Assembly (NCBI GenBank): GCA_050743075.1
Contig: JBOGDS010000030.1
Span: 1-38,627, forward strand
Reading direction: 5' to 3'
From: JBOGDS01 sp050743075
GTDB taxonomy: Bacteria > Actinomycetota > Actinomycetes > Jiangellales > Jiangellaceae
DNA: 38,627 nt
The notes under the pieces: generated by a model
Database searches by the model: none
The model's input: only the letters and a program-made list of their open reading frames with translations
What the model was told of the DNA's origin: nothing
Program-made: the position numbers and the translations under genes
Shown: positions 23,110 to 31,523 of the stretch, one piece after another
How positions within the stretch are numbered: the stretch's first letter is position 1
Layout of the letters: every line of letters starts with the position of its first letter

Positions 23110-23658
23110 ATGAGGAAGATCGTTGCGGGGTTGTTCGCATCACTTGACGGCGTCGTCGAAGCCCCCGATCAGTGGCACTTTCCCTACTACAACGACGAGA
23201 TGAACGATGCCGTCGCGGCGCAGATAGCCGCGGCGGACGCCATGCTGCTCGGCCGGCACACCTACCAGGAGTTCGCCTCCTACTGGCCGCAGCAGGGCAA
23301 CGACGTGCCGTTCGCCGAGCATATGAACAGCACGCCCAAGTTCGTCGTGTCGACGACCCTCGACGCGCTCGACTGGCAGAACTCGACGCTGATCAGCGGC
23401 GACGTCGCGGCGGAGATCCGCAAGCTCAAGCAGCAGCCCGGCAAGAACATCTCGATCACCGGCAGTGCCACGCTGGTCCGGTCGCTGCTGCGCGACGGCC
23501 TGCTCGATGAGCTGCACCTGCTGGTCCACCCGATCGTCGTGGGCAGCGGCGGGCGCCTGTTCGAGGACGGGACCGGTCGGCAGCCGTTGAAGCTCGTCGA
23601 CTCGACGACCTTCAGCACTGGCGTCCTCTCACTCATCTACGAGCCCGCAGGCTCATAA
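23110..23658 (+). CDS. RibD C-terminal/dihydrofolate-reductase-like protein
   Basis: 182 residues. Family blocks are MRKIVAGLFASLDGVVEAPD, AADAMLLGRHTYQEFASYW, NSTPKFVVSTTLDALDWQNS, ISITGSATLVRSLLRDGLLD and ELHLLVHPIVVGSGGRLF, typical of the NADPH-binding DHFR-like domain of RibD_C single-domain proteins. No deaminase domain, so a role in riboflavin synthesis is unlikely; usually uncharacterised reductases. ATG 23110 follows CGGAGG. It ends 32 bp before the DinB2-type polymerase. Confidence 0.88.
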   Translation: MRKIVAGLFASLDGVVEAPDQWHFPYYNDEMNDAVAAQIAAADAMLLGRHTYQEFASYWPQQGNDVPFAEHMNSTPKFVVSTTLDALDWQNSTLISGDVAAEIRKLKQQPGKNISITGSATLVRSLLRDGLLDELHLLVHPIVVGSGGRLFEDGTGRQPLKLVDSTTFSTGVLSLIYEPAGS

Positions 23659-23690
23659 GCCCTGACGTACCCGCACGCCAGACTGGCGGC

Positions 23691-24713
23691 GTGACCCGCT
23701 GGGTGCTGCACGTCGACCTCGACCAGTTCATCGCGGCCGTCGAGGTGCTTCGGCGTCCGGAGCTGCGCGGCCTGCCGGTCGTGGTCGGCGGTGACGGCGA
23801 CCCGACGAAACGCGGGGTCGTCAGCACAGCCTCCTACGAGGCACGCGCCTACGGGGTGCAGTCCGGCCTCCCACTTCGCACGGCGGCGCGGCGATGCCCG
23901 GAGGCGGTGTTCCTGCCGGTCGACCATCAGGCGTACGAAGCGGCTTCGGCCCAGGTGATGGCGACACTGCGTGGGTTCGATGCGGTCGTCGAGGTGATGG
24001 GCTGGGACGAGGCCTTCCTGGCCGTCGAGACCGACGACCCCGTGGCGACCGCCCGACAGATCCAGCAGCGGGTGCGCGAGTCGACGGAGCTTGACTGCAG
24101 CGTCGGGATCGGCGAGAACAAGCTGCAGGCCAAGCTGGCGACCGGGTTCGGCAAGCCCGCCGGCGTCTTCCGGCTGACCGAGGCGACGTGGTTCTCCGTG
24201 CTCGGAGACCGGCCGACCGATGCCTTGTGGGGGATCGGGGCCAAGACCGCCAAGCGGCTCGCCGGGGTCGGAATCAGAAGTGTGGCCGAGCTCGCCGCTG
24301 CCGATCCGCACGTCCTGGCCGGACACTTCGGCCCGACCATCGGGCCGTGGCTGGTCCGCCTGGCCAATGGCCGGGACCGCGCGCCCGTCGTCGGCGCTCC
24401 GTACGTCGCGCGTTCCCGCAGTCGGGAGACCACCTTTCAACGGGACCTCGACGACTGGGACGACGTCCGACGCCAGGTTCGGCAGCTCGCGCAGCGCGTT
24501 GCCGGCGACGTGGCCGCGGAGCAGCGACCTGTGAGCCTGATCGTGGTGAAGGTGCGCTATGCACCGTTCTTCACACACACCCGCGGGCACTCGTTGGCCA
24601 GCCCGACGGCAGAGATGGACGTCATCGAGATGGCTGCGCTCGCCGCACTCGAGCGGTTCGGCGACCGGCGACCGGTTCGGTTGCTCGGGGTCCGCGCCGA
24701 GTTCGTCCGCTGA
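23691..24713 (+). CDS. DinB2-type Y-family DNA polymerase
   Basis: 340 residues. The palm starts WVLHVDLDQFIAAVEVLRRP; fingers TASYEARAYGVQSGLPLRTA; second catalytic block VVEVMGWDEAFLAVE, where classical Pol IV has SIDEAFLD. SVGIGENKLQAKLATGFGKP and DALWGIGAKTAKRLAGVGIR (hairpin-helix thumb) follow, then a little finger ending RPVRLLGVRAEF. The pattern matches mycobacterial DinB2 (Rv3056-like), a polymerase noted for poor sugar discrimination and no clamp-binding tail; none is seen here either. GTG 23691 has no ribosome site and is preceded by CAGACT 6 nt upstream, so it may be leaderless. Confidence 0.88.
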   Translation: MTRWVLHVDLDQFIAAVEVLRRPELRGLPVVVGGDGDPTKRGVVSTASYEARAYGVQSGLPLRTAARRCPEAVFLPVDHQAYEAASAQVMATLRGFDAVVEVMGWDEAFLAVETDDPVATARQIQQRVRESTELDCSVGIGENKLQAKLATGFGKPAGVFRLTEATWFSVLGDRPTDALWGIGAKTAKRLAGVGIRSVAELAAADPHVLAGHFGPTIGPWLVRLANGRDRAPVVGAPYVARSRSRETTFQRDLDDWDDVRRQVRQLAQRVAGDVAAEQRPVSLIVVKVRYAPFFTHTRGHSLASPTAEMDVIEMAALAALERFGDRRPVRLLGVRAEFVR

Positions 24714-24731
24714 GCTGGGCTGATGGTGCCG

Positions 24732-25031
24732 CTACGACTCGGGTATGCGCGGCGGTGACCTGCGCGCGCGCCCGCGGCGTCGCGGTGGCTCGCTCACCCC
24801 GGGCCCTGCCCAGTGGGCCGCGAGGTAGGCCTCGATCTCCGAGATGCCGCGCTCGGCGTCGCGGCTGACCGTCGCATCGGTGGGTGCAGGGCGTTGCGAA
24901 GACGGCAGACCGGTTCGCTGCATGGCCGCGTAGGCACCGTAGCCGCCATACCAGCAGCTGCCGGCGGTGACGAGTCCGTTCCCGAGCGCCCGTCCGACGC
25001 AGCGGAGAGCGGCGAACACCACGTCTCTCAT
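24732..25031 (-). CDS. Small hypothetical protein
   Basis: 99 residues. The N-terminal half contains a weak hydrophobic, aromatic stretch (NGLVTAGSCWYGGYGAYAAM). The middle reads RDAERGISEIEAYLAAHWAG and the C-terminus is basic (PPRRRGRARRSPP). It resembles small uncharacterised actinobacterial proteins but I cannot name a family. ATG 25031 follows GAGGTGG. A promoter with TTGTTC and TAGGCT separated by 18 bp lies just upstream (25064-25035). Confidence 0.55.
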   Translation of the reverse strand: MRDVVFAALRCVGRALGNGLVTAGSCWYGGYGAYAAMQRTGLPSSQRPAPTDATVSRDAERGISEIEAYLAAHWAGPGVSEPPRRRGRARRSPPRIPES

Positions 25032-25084
25032 GGGCCACCTCGGATCCGAGCCTACGCCGATTTACATAGCAGGAACAAGGTATG

Positions 25085-25558
25085 TCAGAAGAGGTGGTCC
25101 ACGAGCTCGGTGAGGTGACGGAGCAGGGGAACGGCCAGCGAACGCTCCGCCGTGTCCAGGCTGTCCCAGGCTTCGGCCAGGTGGCCTGCGACGACCGCCT
25201 GCTTCTGCCGCAGCAACCGTTCACCTCGATCCGTGAGCTCCAGCGTCCGTCGGCGGCCGTCACCGTCGGTCGAGCTGCGTTGCACCAGGCCGTCGCGCTC
25301 GAGTGCTGCGGCACCGCGGGTCACCGTGGGCTGCGTCAGCCCGGTCAGGGTCGCGACCGCGCCGACCCCGGCGGCCCCCGTCTCCTCGATCGCGTCGAGA
25401 AGCACGAGCTGGGGGACGGTGATGTCGTCGAACAGCGGCTGCAGCCTCCCGCGGGTCCGCCGGGCAGCGGCCAGGAAGGCCATCAGGGCGTCCGCGAACT
25501 CGAGACCGTCGGGGTCCACCGACCCGATGGTGCGACTCTTCGCCCTCGTGGCGCTCAC
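25085..25558 (-). CDS. MarR-family transcriptional regulator
   Basis: 157 residues with the MarR winged-helix dimer fold. The recognition region is VATLTGLTQPTVTRGAAALE and the wing DGLVQRSSTDGDGRRRTLEL, followed by TDRGERLL. The N-terminal RTIGSVDPDGLEFADALM precedes the dimerisation helix. Start GTG 25558 overlaps the stop of the upstream small membrane-protein gene (GTGA). It probably regulates that gene or the flanking ones; the ligand is unknown. Confidence 0.88.
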   Translation of the reverse strand: MSATRAKSRTIGSVDPDGLEFADALMAFLAAARRTRGRLQPLFDDITVPQLVLLDAIEETGAAGVGAVATLTGLTQPTVTRGAAALERDGLVQRSSTDGDGRRRTLELTDRGERLLRQKQAVVAGHLAEAWDSLDTAERSLAVPLLRHLTELVDHLF

Positions 25559-25791
25559 GACGTCTCACCCGATCGGCGACGGATCAGCGCCGCCATGGTC
25601 ACGACACCCACGACCAGGCCTGGCCCGCTGTGAACGGCCAGCACACCGGCGAGGCTCGGCCCGCCCCAGTCGTCGCGATAGGTGGCTGGATCGTTGACGT
25701 CGATGACGAACGGTTCGGCGACGGCGCGCACGACGAGGTACAGCCCGAGCACCGTCAGGACGGTCCAGCCGAGCTTCTTGACCCAGCTCAC
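25555..25791 (-). CDS. Small membrane protein, operon with MarR
   Basis: 78 residues with two hydrophobic helices (WTVLTVLGLYLVVRAVAEPF and VHSGPGLVVGVVTMAALIRR) flanking a polar loop DVNDPATYRDDWGGPS. Uncharacterised; similar proteins occur in other actinobacteria. Start GTG 25791 is preceded by TAGGCT with a 6-nt gap, so the mRNA is probably leaderless. Overlaps the MarR start by 4 bp, so both proteins come from one transcript. Confidence 0.75.
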   Translation of the reverse strand: MSWVKKLGWTVLTVLGLYLVVRAVAEPFVIDVNDPATYRDDWGGPSLAGVLAVHSGPGLVVGVVTMAALIRRRSGETS

Positions 25792-26057
25792 GGATCGAGC
25801 CTAGCTGCGCCGCAGAGGGACCTCCGGGCTGACCAACGGTGGGCGACGTCGATCACCAGCTGGCTACCATCGCCGGGGCCGTCGAGAGTGAACACCCGGA
25901 ACGGCAGTCAGGTCGGCACGCCGAGCACGCGTGCCGAGAGCCGTGCTGGCGCTTGAATCCGAACCGGTTGACCCGCGCTCGTAGGTCGGTCCACGGCAGC
26001 CGACCGAAGGGGCCATACTGACGATCAACAGTGGATCCATAGAGAGGCGACGACGCC

Positions 26058-26624
26058 ATGACCGACCTCAACGACCTCCTGTCCCAGATCCCCATGGACC
26101 AGCTCGCCCGCCAGCTCGGTGTGGACGAGCGCACGGCAGAGCAAGCGACCCGCCAGGCCCTTCCCGCCCTGCTCGGTGGCATGCAGGCCAACGCGCAGGA
26201 CGCGGCGGGGGCCGCGTCCCTCGGCCGGGCCGTCGGCAACCACGACGGCAGCCTGCTCGACGGCGGCGTCGACTTCGGTCAGGTCGACACCGAGGACGGC
26301 GACAAGATCGTCAAGAACGTGTTCGGCGAGAACCGCGACCAGGTGGTCAACAAGCTCGCGGGCGGCGGTGGTGAGGGCGGCAGCAACCTGATCGGGAAGC
26401 TGCTGCCGATGCTCGCACCGGTCGTCATGGCGTTTCTCGCCAAGCAGTTCAGCCAGGGCGGCAGCACGGCCACCGCGTCGGCTTCCGGTGGCGGTGGCGC
26501 TGGGGGGCTGGGCGGCCTGCTCGGTGGCCTGCTCGGCGGTGGTCAAGGCGGCGGCCAGGCCGGTGGCCTGGGCGGCGGGATCGGTGACCTGCTGGGTGGA
26601 CTGTTGGGCGGCGGCAAGCGCTGA
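26058..26624 (+). CDS. DUF937 protein with glycine-rich tail
   Basis: 188 residues. The DUF937 domain (about 1-100) contains LLSQIPMDQLARQLGVDERT, ALPALLGGMQANAQ and GDKIVKNVFGENRDQVVNKL. A hydrophobic stretch (LIGKLLPMLAPVVMAFLAKQ) follows, then a long glycine-rich repeat (GGLGGLLGGLLGGGQGGGQA) to the C-terminus. Related to YidB-type proteins; function unknown. ATG 26058 follows AGAGAGGCGACG. Transcribed alone. Confidence 0.87.
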   Translation: MTDLNDLLSQIPMDQLARQLGVDERTAEQATRQALPALLGGMQANAQDAAGAASLGRAVGNHDGSLLDGGVDFGQVDTEDGDKIVKNVFGENRDQVVNKLAGGGGEGGSNLIGKLLPMLAPVVMAFLAKQFSQGGSTATASASGGGGAGGLGGLLGGLLGGGQGGGQAGGLGGGIGDLLGGLLGGGKR

Positions 26625-26646
26625 CGCCACCTCGCCCGCCTGGGCG

Positions 26647-26735
26647 GACCTCGCTGGCTGTACGTACGTCAAGACCGCGATCCCGGCTGTAGAGCGCCGT
26701 TCCAGCCAGCGACGTCCGGCGAAGCCAGCGAGGTC
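26647..26735. repeat. Long-spaced 13-bp inverted repeat after DUF937 gene
   Basis: GACCTCGCTGGCT (26647-26659) and AGCCAGCGAGGTC (26723-26735) are perfect reverse complements 63 bp apart. It could fold as a long hairpin or be the ends of a tiny mobile element. Apart from this, 26625-26878 holds no gene I can support; TAGCGT 8 nt before pntAa may be its -10 box. Confidence 0.45.
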
Positions 26736-26878
26736 GGTCCCGACGCAGAATCCCCTCGCGTACCGGCCTGCTCGAGACTGCACGACGATCTTCACGACCA
26801 GGCCCAGCGAGGACTCCGGCCACGGCTGCGGCCCCCAGTCGCGGGCGGACAGATCCCGCGCAGGTAGCGTTCGCCTCG

Positions 26879-28012
26879 ATGAAGGTCGTCGTCGCCCGGG
26901 ACGTGGGGCCGCACGAGCGCCGGGTGGCGATCGTTCCCGAGCTGGTCGGGCGGCTGACGGCGGCCGGGCTCGACGTCGTGGTCGAGGCTGGAGCCGGTAC
27001 GGGTGCGCTGCACCCGGACCCCGCCTACGAGGATGCCGGCGCGACGGTCGTGACCGTCGGCGACGGCCCGCTGACCGTCGCCGACGTCGTCCTGTCCGTC
27101 CAGCCGCTCGCCCAGACCAGGGTGCGGCACCTGCGGCCGGGCACCGTCACGATCTCGTTCCTGCCAACATCGCAGGAACTGACGCTGGTCGAGGCGCTGC
27201 GCAACGCGCGGGTCACGTCCTTCGCCATGGAGCTGGTGCCGCGTATCTCCCGGGCACAGGCCATGGACGCCCTGTCGTCGCAGGCCCTGGTCGCCGGCTA
27301 CCGAGCCACGCTGATCGCGGCCGAGCGGCTGCCGAGGTTTTTCCCGCTGTTCATGACGGCGGCCGGGACGGTGCCGCCAGCCCGGGTACTCGTCCTCGGC
27401 GCCGGAGTCGCCGGCCTACAGGCGATTGCGACGGCACGACGGCTGGGCGCGCAGGTCGAGGCGTACGACGTGCGGGTAGCGGCCGCCGAGGAGGTGCGCA
27501 GCCTGGGCGCCCGCTTCGTCGAGCTCGATCTGCCGAGCCTGGAGGGCGAAGGCGGCTACGCGCGCGAGATGACCGAGGAACGCTCCCGGCGACAGCGCGA
27601 GCTGCTCGCGCCCCACGTCACCGACGCCGACGCCCTCATCACGACGGCCGCCGTGCCGGGCCGTCCGGCGCCCCTGCTGGTCGAGCGCTCCGCCGTCGCC
27701 TCGATGAAGCCGGGCAGCGTCGTGGTGGACCTCGCGGCTGAGTCGGGAGGCAATGTCGACGGCTCGCGCCCGGGGGAGGAGGTCATGATCGGCGGCACGA
27801 TGGTGTGGGGCGCCCGCAACGTGGCGAGCCAGCTGCCGGTGCACGCCAGCCGCCTGTTCGCGGCCAACGTCGTCGAGTTGCTCCTACTCATGACCAGCGA
27901 CGGTCAGGTCGTCCCCGACTTCGCCGACGAGATCGTCGACAGCACATGCGTGACGCACGGCGGTGTCGTGCGGCACGCCTCCACGCGCGAGCTGATGGGA
28001 GAGGTGGGCTGA
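26879..28012 (+). CDS. pntAa: NAD(P) transhydrogenase subunit alpha 1
   Basis: 377-residue NAD(H)-binding domain I of proton-translocating transhydrogenase, which moves hydride from NADH to NADP+ using the proton gradient. Blocks include VARDVGPHERRVAIVPELVG, MELVPRISRAQAMDALSSQA, the Rossmann loop VLVLGAGVAGLQAIATARRL and AYDVRVAAAEEVRSLGARFV. A mobile-loop region and the ADALITTAAVPGRPAP block follow. The three-gene split form (Rhodospirillum type) is used here. Start ATG 26879 lies 8 nt after TAGCGT; no ribosome site is clear. Its TGA overlaps the pntAb ATG. Confidence 0.93.
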   Translation: MKVVVARDVGPHERRVAIVPELVGRLTAAGLDVVVEAGAGTGALHPDPAYEDAGATVVTVGDGPLTVADVVLSVQPLAQTRVRHLRPGTVTISFLPTSQELTLVEALRNARVTSFAMELVPRISRAQAMDALSSQALVAGYRATLIAAERLPRFFPLFMTAAGTVPPARVLVLGAGVAGLQAIATARRLGAQVEAYDVRVAAAEEVRSLGARFVELDLPSLEGEGGYAREMTEERSRRQRELLAPHVTDADALITTAAVPGRPAPLLVERSAVASMKPGSVVVDLAAESGGNVDGSRPGEEVMIGGTMVWGARNVASQLPVHASRLFAANVVELLLLMTSDGQVVPDFADEIVDSTCVTHGGVVRHASTRELMGEVG

Positions 28013-28320
28013 TGGACGCGTCGGTTGCGTTGCTGACGATCTTCGTACTGGCCGTTTTCGTCGGCTACGAGGTCGTGTCGAAGGTGTCCACCACGCTTCA
28101 TACACCGCTGATGTCAGGCTCGAACGCGATCAGTGGGATCGTGCTCGTCGGCGCCGTCATCGTCGCCGGCCAGGCCGACTCCACGGCGGTGCTGGCGGTC
28201 GGCTTGGTCGCCGTTGCGCTGGCCACGGTGAACCTGGTGGGCGGGTTCGTGGTGACCGACCGGATGCTGCACATGTTCCGGGGCCGCCGGCCCGAACCGG
28301 GCCGTGAGACTCCCCGGTGA
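28012..28320 (+). CDS. pntAb: NAD(P) transhydrogenase subunit alpha 2
   Basis: 102 residues, the small membrane part of transhydrogenase domain II, with three helices (VALLTIFVLAVFVGYEVV, NAISGIVLVGAVIVAG, VLAVGLVAVALATVNLVGGF). The block TTLHTPLMSGSNAISGIVLV is the family signature. ATG overlaps the pntAa stop by one base and its own stop overlaps the pntB GTG (GTGA), ensuring stoichiometric coupled translation of the complex in the cytoplasmic membrane. Confidence 0.92.
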   Translation: MDASVALLTIFVLAVFVGYEVVSKVSTTLHTPLMSGSNAISGIVLVGAVIVAGQADSTAVLAVGLVAVALATVNLVGGFVVTDRMLHMFRGRRPEPGRETPR

Positions 28321-29690
28321 TCCCGGTCGGGGCGCAACTCGCGTACCTGCTCGCCGCGGCCTGTTTCATCCTGGCCCTCAAGGGGTTGGCGTCGCCGCGC
28401 ACGGCCAGGTTGGGCAACCTCGTCGGTGCCACCGGAGCCGCCGTGGCCATGGTGGTCGTCTTCGCGGCCGAGCGGCCGCAGAACGTCGTGCCGATCCTCG
28501 CGGCGATCCTGGTGGGCGCGGCGATCGGCGTGCTGGCTGCCCGGCGCGTAGTCATGACCGCGATGCCGCAGATGGTGGCAGTGTTCAACGGCGTCGGCGG
28601 CGCGGCGGGCGCGCTCGTGGCGCTACTGGAATTCACCGGTCCGGATGCCGGCGAGGAGTGGTACGTCCGGCTGGCGGCGGCGTTCACGGTCGTGGTCGGG
28701 TCGGTGGCCTTCACCGGGTCCCTCGTGACGTTCGCCAAGCTCCAGGAGCTGATGACCGGCCGCCCCGTCGTGTTCCCGGGCCTGCGGTGGGCGTTCGGCG
28801 GGTCCCTGCTGTTGGCATTGATCGCCAGCGGATGGATGGTGGCAGTCGGCTCAGTGGCGCCCGCTCTGCTGTTGGCAGCCGCCGCGCTGCTGCTCGGCGT
28901 GCTGCTCGTCCTCCCGGTGGGCGGTGCCGACGTTCCGATCGCGATCTCGCTGCTCAACGCGTTCAGCGGGCTCACCGTGGCGGCCGGCGGGTATCTCCTC
29001 GGCAACGCGCTGCTGCTCGTGGCCGGCACGCTGGTCGGTGCCAGCGGGACGATCCTGACCAGGCTGATGGCGACGGCCATGGGCCGGACCGTCAGCAACA
29101 TCCTCTTCGGCGCGCTGCGCGGCGGTTCAACGCTCGGCCTGGACACGGTCAGCGACCGGCCGGTTCGCTCGGCCGGACCAGAGGACGTCGCGATCCTGCT
29201 CGGCTTCGCCCGGAAGGTCGTCGTCGTTCCCGGATACGGCCTCGCGGTCGCGCAGGCACAGCACACCGTGCATGAGCTGGCGGACCTGCTCGAGAGCCGT
29301 GGCGTCGATGTGTCGTACGCCATCCACCCGGTCGCCGGGCGGATGCCCGGCCACATGAACGTGCTGCTCGCCGAGGCCAACGTCCCGTACGAGCAGCTAC
29401 GGGAGATGGAGAGGGCCAACCCGGAGCTGCGCACGGCCGACGTGGCCCTCGTCGTCGGCGCCAACGACGTCGTCAACCCGGCAGCGCGTTCCACGCCGTC
29501 CGCGCCGATCTACGGCATGCCGATCCTCGACGTCGACCAGGCCAAGGCCGTCGTCTTCCTCAAGCGGTCGATGCGGCCGGGATTCGCCGGCATCGAGAAC
29601 GAGCTGCTCTACGACCAGCGGACCACGCTGCTGTTCGGCGACGCCAAGGACTCGCTCACCAAGCTGGTGTCGGCTGTCAAGTCGCTCTGA
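28317..29690 (+). CDS. pntB: NAD(P) transhydrogenase subunit beta
   Basis: 457 residues. About nine membrane helices form the rest of the proton channel (AYLLAAACFILALKGLASPR, MPQMVAVFNGVGGAAGALVA, VPIAISLLNAFSGLTVAAGG). The C-terminal NADP(H)-binding domain III has VVVPGYGLAVAQAQHTVHEL, AIHPVAGRMPGHMNVLLAEA, VVGANDVVNPAAR and FLKRSMRPGFAGIENELLY, all canonical. The complex supplies NADPH for thiol and biosynthetic reductases. GTG 28317 overlaps the pntAb stop. Confidence 0.95.
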   Translation: MIPVGAQLAYLLAAACFILALKGLASPRTARLGNLVGATGAAVAMVVVFAAERPQNVVPILAAILVGAAIGVLAARRVVMTAMPQMVAVFNGVGGAAGALVALLEFTGPDAGEEWYVRLAAAFTVVVGSVAFTGSLVTFAKLQELMTGRPVVFPGLRWAFGGSLLLALIASGWMVAVGSVAPALLLAAAALLLGVLLVLPVGGADVPIAISLLNAFSGLTVAAGGYLLGNALLLVAGTLVGASGTILTRLMATAMGRTVSNILFGALRGGSTLGLDTVSDRPVRSAGPEDVAILLGFARKVVVVPGYGLAVAQAQHTVHELADLLESRGVDVSYAIHPVAGRMPGHMNVLLAEANVPYEQLREMERANPELRTADVALVVGANDVVNPAARSTPSAPIYGMPILDVDQAKAVVFLKRSMRPGFAGIENELLYDQRTTLLFGDAKDSLTKLVSAVKSL

Positions 29691-29705
29691 CCGCATACTG
29701 CGGGT

Positions 29706-30515
29706 ATGACCCGGTGGATCGAGATCGCCGAGGGCGTCTACGCCCGCCGGTACGCCGAGCTCGACCAGACGCTGGGGCTGGTCGTCGGGGGTGAAGGCTG
29801 CCTCGTCGTCGACACCGGCCGGGACGAGGCCCACGGTGCCGAGCTCGCGGCCGCAGTCCGCGAGGTGACGCCATCGCCGTGGGCAGCGATGATCACGCAC
29901 TCCCATTGGGACCACTTCTTCGGCACCGCGTCGTTCACGCCGTGCCCGGTGTGGGCGCACGAGCGCTGCCGCGACGTCATCACCGACCGGGCCGACGAGA
30001 TGCGCGCCAGGGGAGTCGGATACTTCGAGGCAGCCGGCGAGACCGATCTGGCGACCGGGGTGGCCGCCGCTCGCACGGTCGTACCGACCGACGTCCTCAC
30101 GACGACGGCCACGATCGACCTCGGCGGTCGGAGCGTCGTGCTGCGCCACCCGGGTCGTGGGCACACGGACAACGACACCGTCGTGCATGTGCCCGACACC
30201 GCCACGGTCTTTGCGGGCGACCTCGTCGAACAGGGCGCACCACCGGTGATCGGCGGCGACGCGTACCCGTTCGAGTGGCCGTCGACGCTGGCCACCGTGC
30301 TGGGCCTCGAGCCCACCGTGGTCGTCCCCGGGCACGGCGAGCCCGTCGGCCGCGACTACGTCGCGAGACAGCGGGAGGAGTTGGCAGCCGTGGCCGGACT
30401 GGTCGCTGCCGTCGCGGCCGGAAAGCTCTCCCTGCGGGAGGCCGTCAGCCGGTCTCCCTATCCGCCGGACGCGACGTTGCCGGCGCTCAGCCGCGCTCAG
30501 CCGGCGACGCCGTAG
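29706..30515 (+). CDS. Metallo-beta-lactamase-fold hydrolase
   Basis: 269 residues. The dinuclear zinc motif HSHWDH occupies residues 65-70; further ligands lie in HPGRGHTDNDTVV, VFAGDLVEQG and VVPGHGEPV. Overall similar to MBL-fold hydrolases with QAP/BLc6-like substrates; the actual substrate is unknown. Start ATG 29706 is 16 bp after pntB and has CATACT 6 nt upstream rather than a ribosome site. Its last 19 bp overlap the end of the convergent upp gene. Confidence 0.88.
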   Translation: MTRWIEIAEGVYARRYAELDQTLGLVVGGEGCLVVDTGRDEAHGAELAAAVREVTPSPWAAMITHSHWDHFFGTASFTPCPVWAHERCRDVITDRADEMRARGVGYFEAAGETDLATGVAAARTVVPTDVLTTTATIDLGGRSVVLRHPGRGHTDNDTVVHVPDTATVFAGDLVEQGAPPVIGGDAYPFEWPSTLATVLGLEPTVVVPGHGEPVGRDYVARQREELAAVAGLVAAVAAGKLSLREAVSRSPYPPDATLPALSRAQPATP

Positions 30516-31138
30516 AGGCGGTCGCCCGCGTCGCCGAGGCCGGGGACGATGTAGCCCTTGTCGTTGAGCCGCTCGTCGACGGCGGCGGTGACGATCGTGA
30601 CGGGGACGCCCATGCTCTCGGTCATACGCTCCACGTGGGCGATGCCCTCGGGGGCGGCGAGCAGACACACTGCGGTGATGTGGTCTGCGCCGCGCTCGAC
30701 GACGTACTGGATCGCCGCGGCGAGCGTTCCTCCGGTCGCGAGCATCGGGTCGAGGAGGTAGCACTGCCTGCCGGTGAGGTCGTCGGGCAATCTCGTGGCG
30801 TACGTCGTGGCCTGCAGCGTCTCCTCGTCGCGGATCATCCCGAGAAAGCCGACCTCGGCGGTCGGCAGCAGGCGGGCCATCCCGTCGAGCATCCCCAGCC
30901 CGGCCCGCAGGATGGGCACCACGAGCGGCTTCGGCGGCGACAGTCTCACGCCCGTGGCGGGGCCCACCGGCGTCGTGATCTCGATCGGCGCGACCCGGGC
31001 ATCCCGGGTTGCCTCGTACGCCAGCAGCGTCACCAACTCGTCGGCCAAGCGGCGGAACGTCGGGGAGTCGGTGCGCTCGTCCCGGAGCACGGTCAGCTTG
31101 TGTCCAACCAGGGGATGATCGACAGCTTGCAGCCGCAT
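30497..31138 (-). CDS. upp: Uracil phosphoribosyltransferase
   Basis: 213-residue cytosolic enzyme making UMP from uracil and PRPP (pyrimidine salvage). Blocks are DHPLVGHKLTVLRDERTDSP, VVPILRAGLGMLDGMARLLP, the PRPP loop DPMLATGGTLAAAI and GYIVPGLGDAGDRLYG at the C-terminus. The ATG at 31138 is preceded by TAGGTT and 6 nt, indicating a leaderless transcript. It is convergent with and overlaps the MBL gene, and upstream of tadA and the tRNA, a common actinobacterial neighbourhood. Confidence 0.95.
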   Translation of the reverse strand: MRLQAVDHPLVGHKLTVLRDERTDSPTFRRLADELVTLLAYEATRDARVAPIEITTPVGPATGVRLSPPKPLVVPILRAGLGMLDGMARLLPTAEVGFLGMIRDEETLQATTYATRLPDDLTGRQCYLLDPMLATGGTLAAAIQYVVERGADHITAVCLLAAPEGIAHVERMTESMGVPVTIVTAAVDERLNDKGYIVPGLGDAGDRLYGVAG

Positions 31139-31144
31139 GGCGGG

Positions 31145-31150
31145 AACCTA
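31145..31150 (-). promoter_or_regulatory. -10 element for leaderless upp
   Basis: TAGGTT (31150-31145) followed by CCCGCC and the upp ATG at 31138, a 6-nt gap typical of leaderless actinobacterial promoters. No clear -35. Confidence 0.5.
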
Positions 31151-31199
31151 CCCTGTCCGAAGATCGTCAGGGTCTCGACCGGGTGCCCGCCGTGGTGCT

Positions 31200-31214
31200 A
31201 GCTTCCGGGAAGCT
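31200..31214. promoter_or_regulatory. Palindrome AGCTTCC-G-GGAAGCT
   Basis: A perfect 7-bp inverted repeat with one central base lies 23 bp before the small gene at 31238, in the divergent upp intergenic region. Operator candidate; it could also be a small hairpin in the mRNA leader. Confidence 0.35.
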
Positions 31215-31237
31215 CGTCGTGTGTACGAGGAGGCCTG

Positions 31238-31471
31238 ATGCCCGAGGGTGCCGTCCCTGCACCGGAACCCACGGACCTGGACCCCATGGAGTTGGAGGTC
31301 GGACGGTGCCGCCCCGGCCATCCCGCGGCGGACCCCGAGCGCCTGCGCCAGCGTGCGGACTTCCTTCGTGAACTCGCCGAAGCGCGCGCCTTGCTCGCCC
31401 GCGCGACACCGTGGCGGACCCGGGCGGCCCGCTTGCGGGCGCGCATGCGCGAGACCACGTTCCGCATCTGA
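31238..31471 (+). CDS. Small hypothetical helical protein
   Basis: 77 residues. The start is acidic and proline-rich (PEGAVPAPEPTDLDPMELEV), followed by a helical arginine/alanine-rich region (RLRQRADFLRELAEARALLA, TPWRTRAARLRARMRET). No family recognised. A strong ribosome site (CGAGGAGG) precedes ATG 31238, and third-position G/C bias supports coding. It lies 52 bp upstream of tadA and may be co-transcribed with it. Confidence 0.6.
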   Translation: MPEGAVPAPEPTDLDPMELEVGRCRPGHPAADPERLRQRADFLRELAEARALLARATPWRTRAARLRARMRETTFRI

Positions 31472-31523
31472 CCGTGGCGCTGTGTCGACGCCGCGCGGCC
31501 GGTGACGGCAGACTCGCGGGACC

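Noticed and set aside
28157..29494. 445-codon minus-strand frame across pntB
   Set aside because: Shadow of pntB, whose membrane and NADP-binding motifs are unmistakable.
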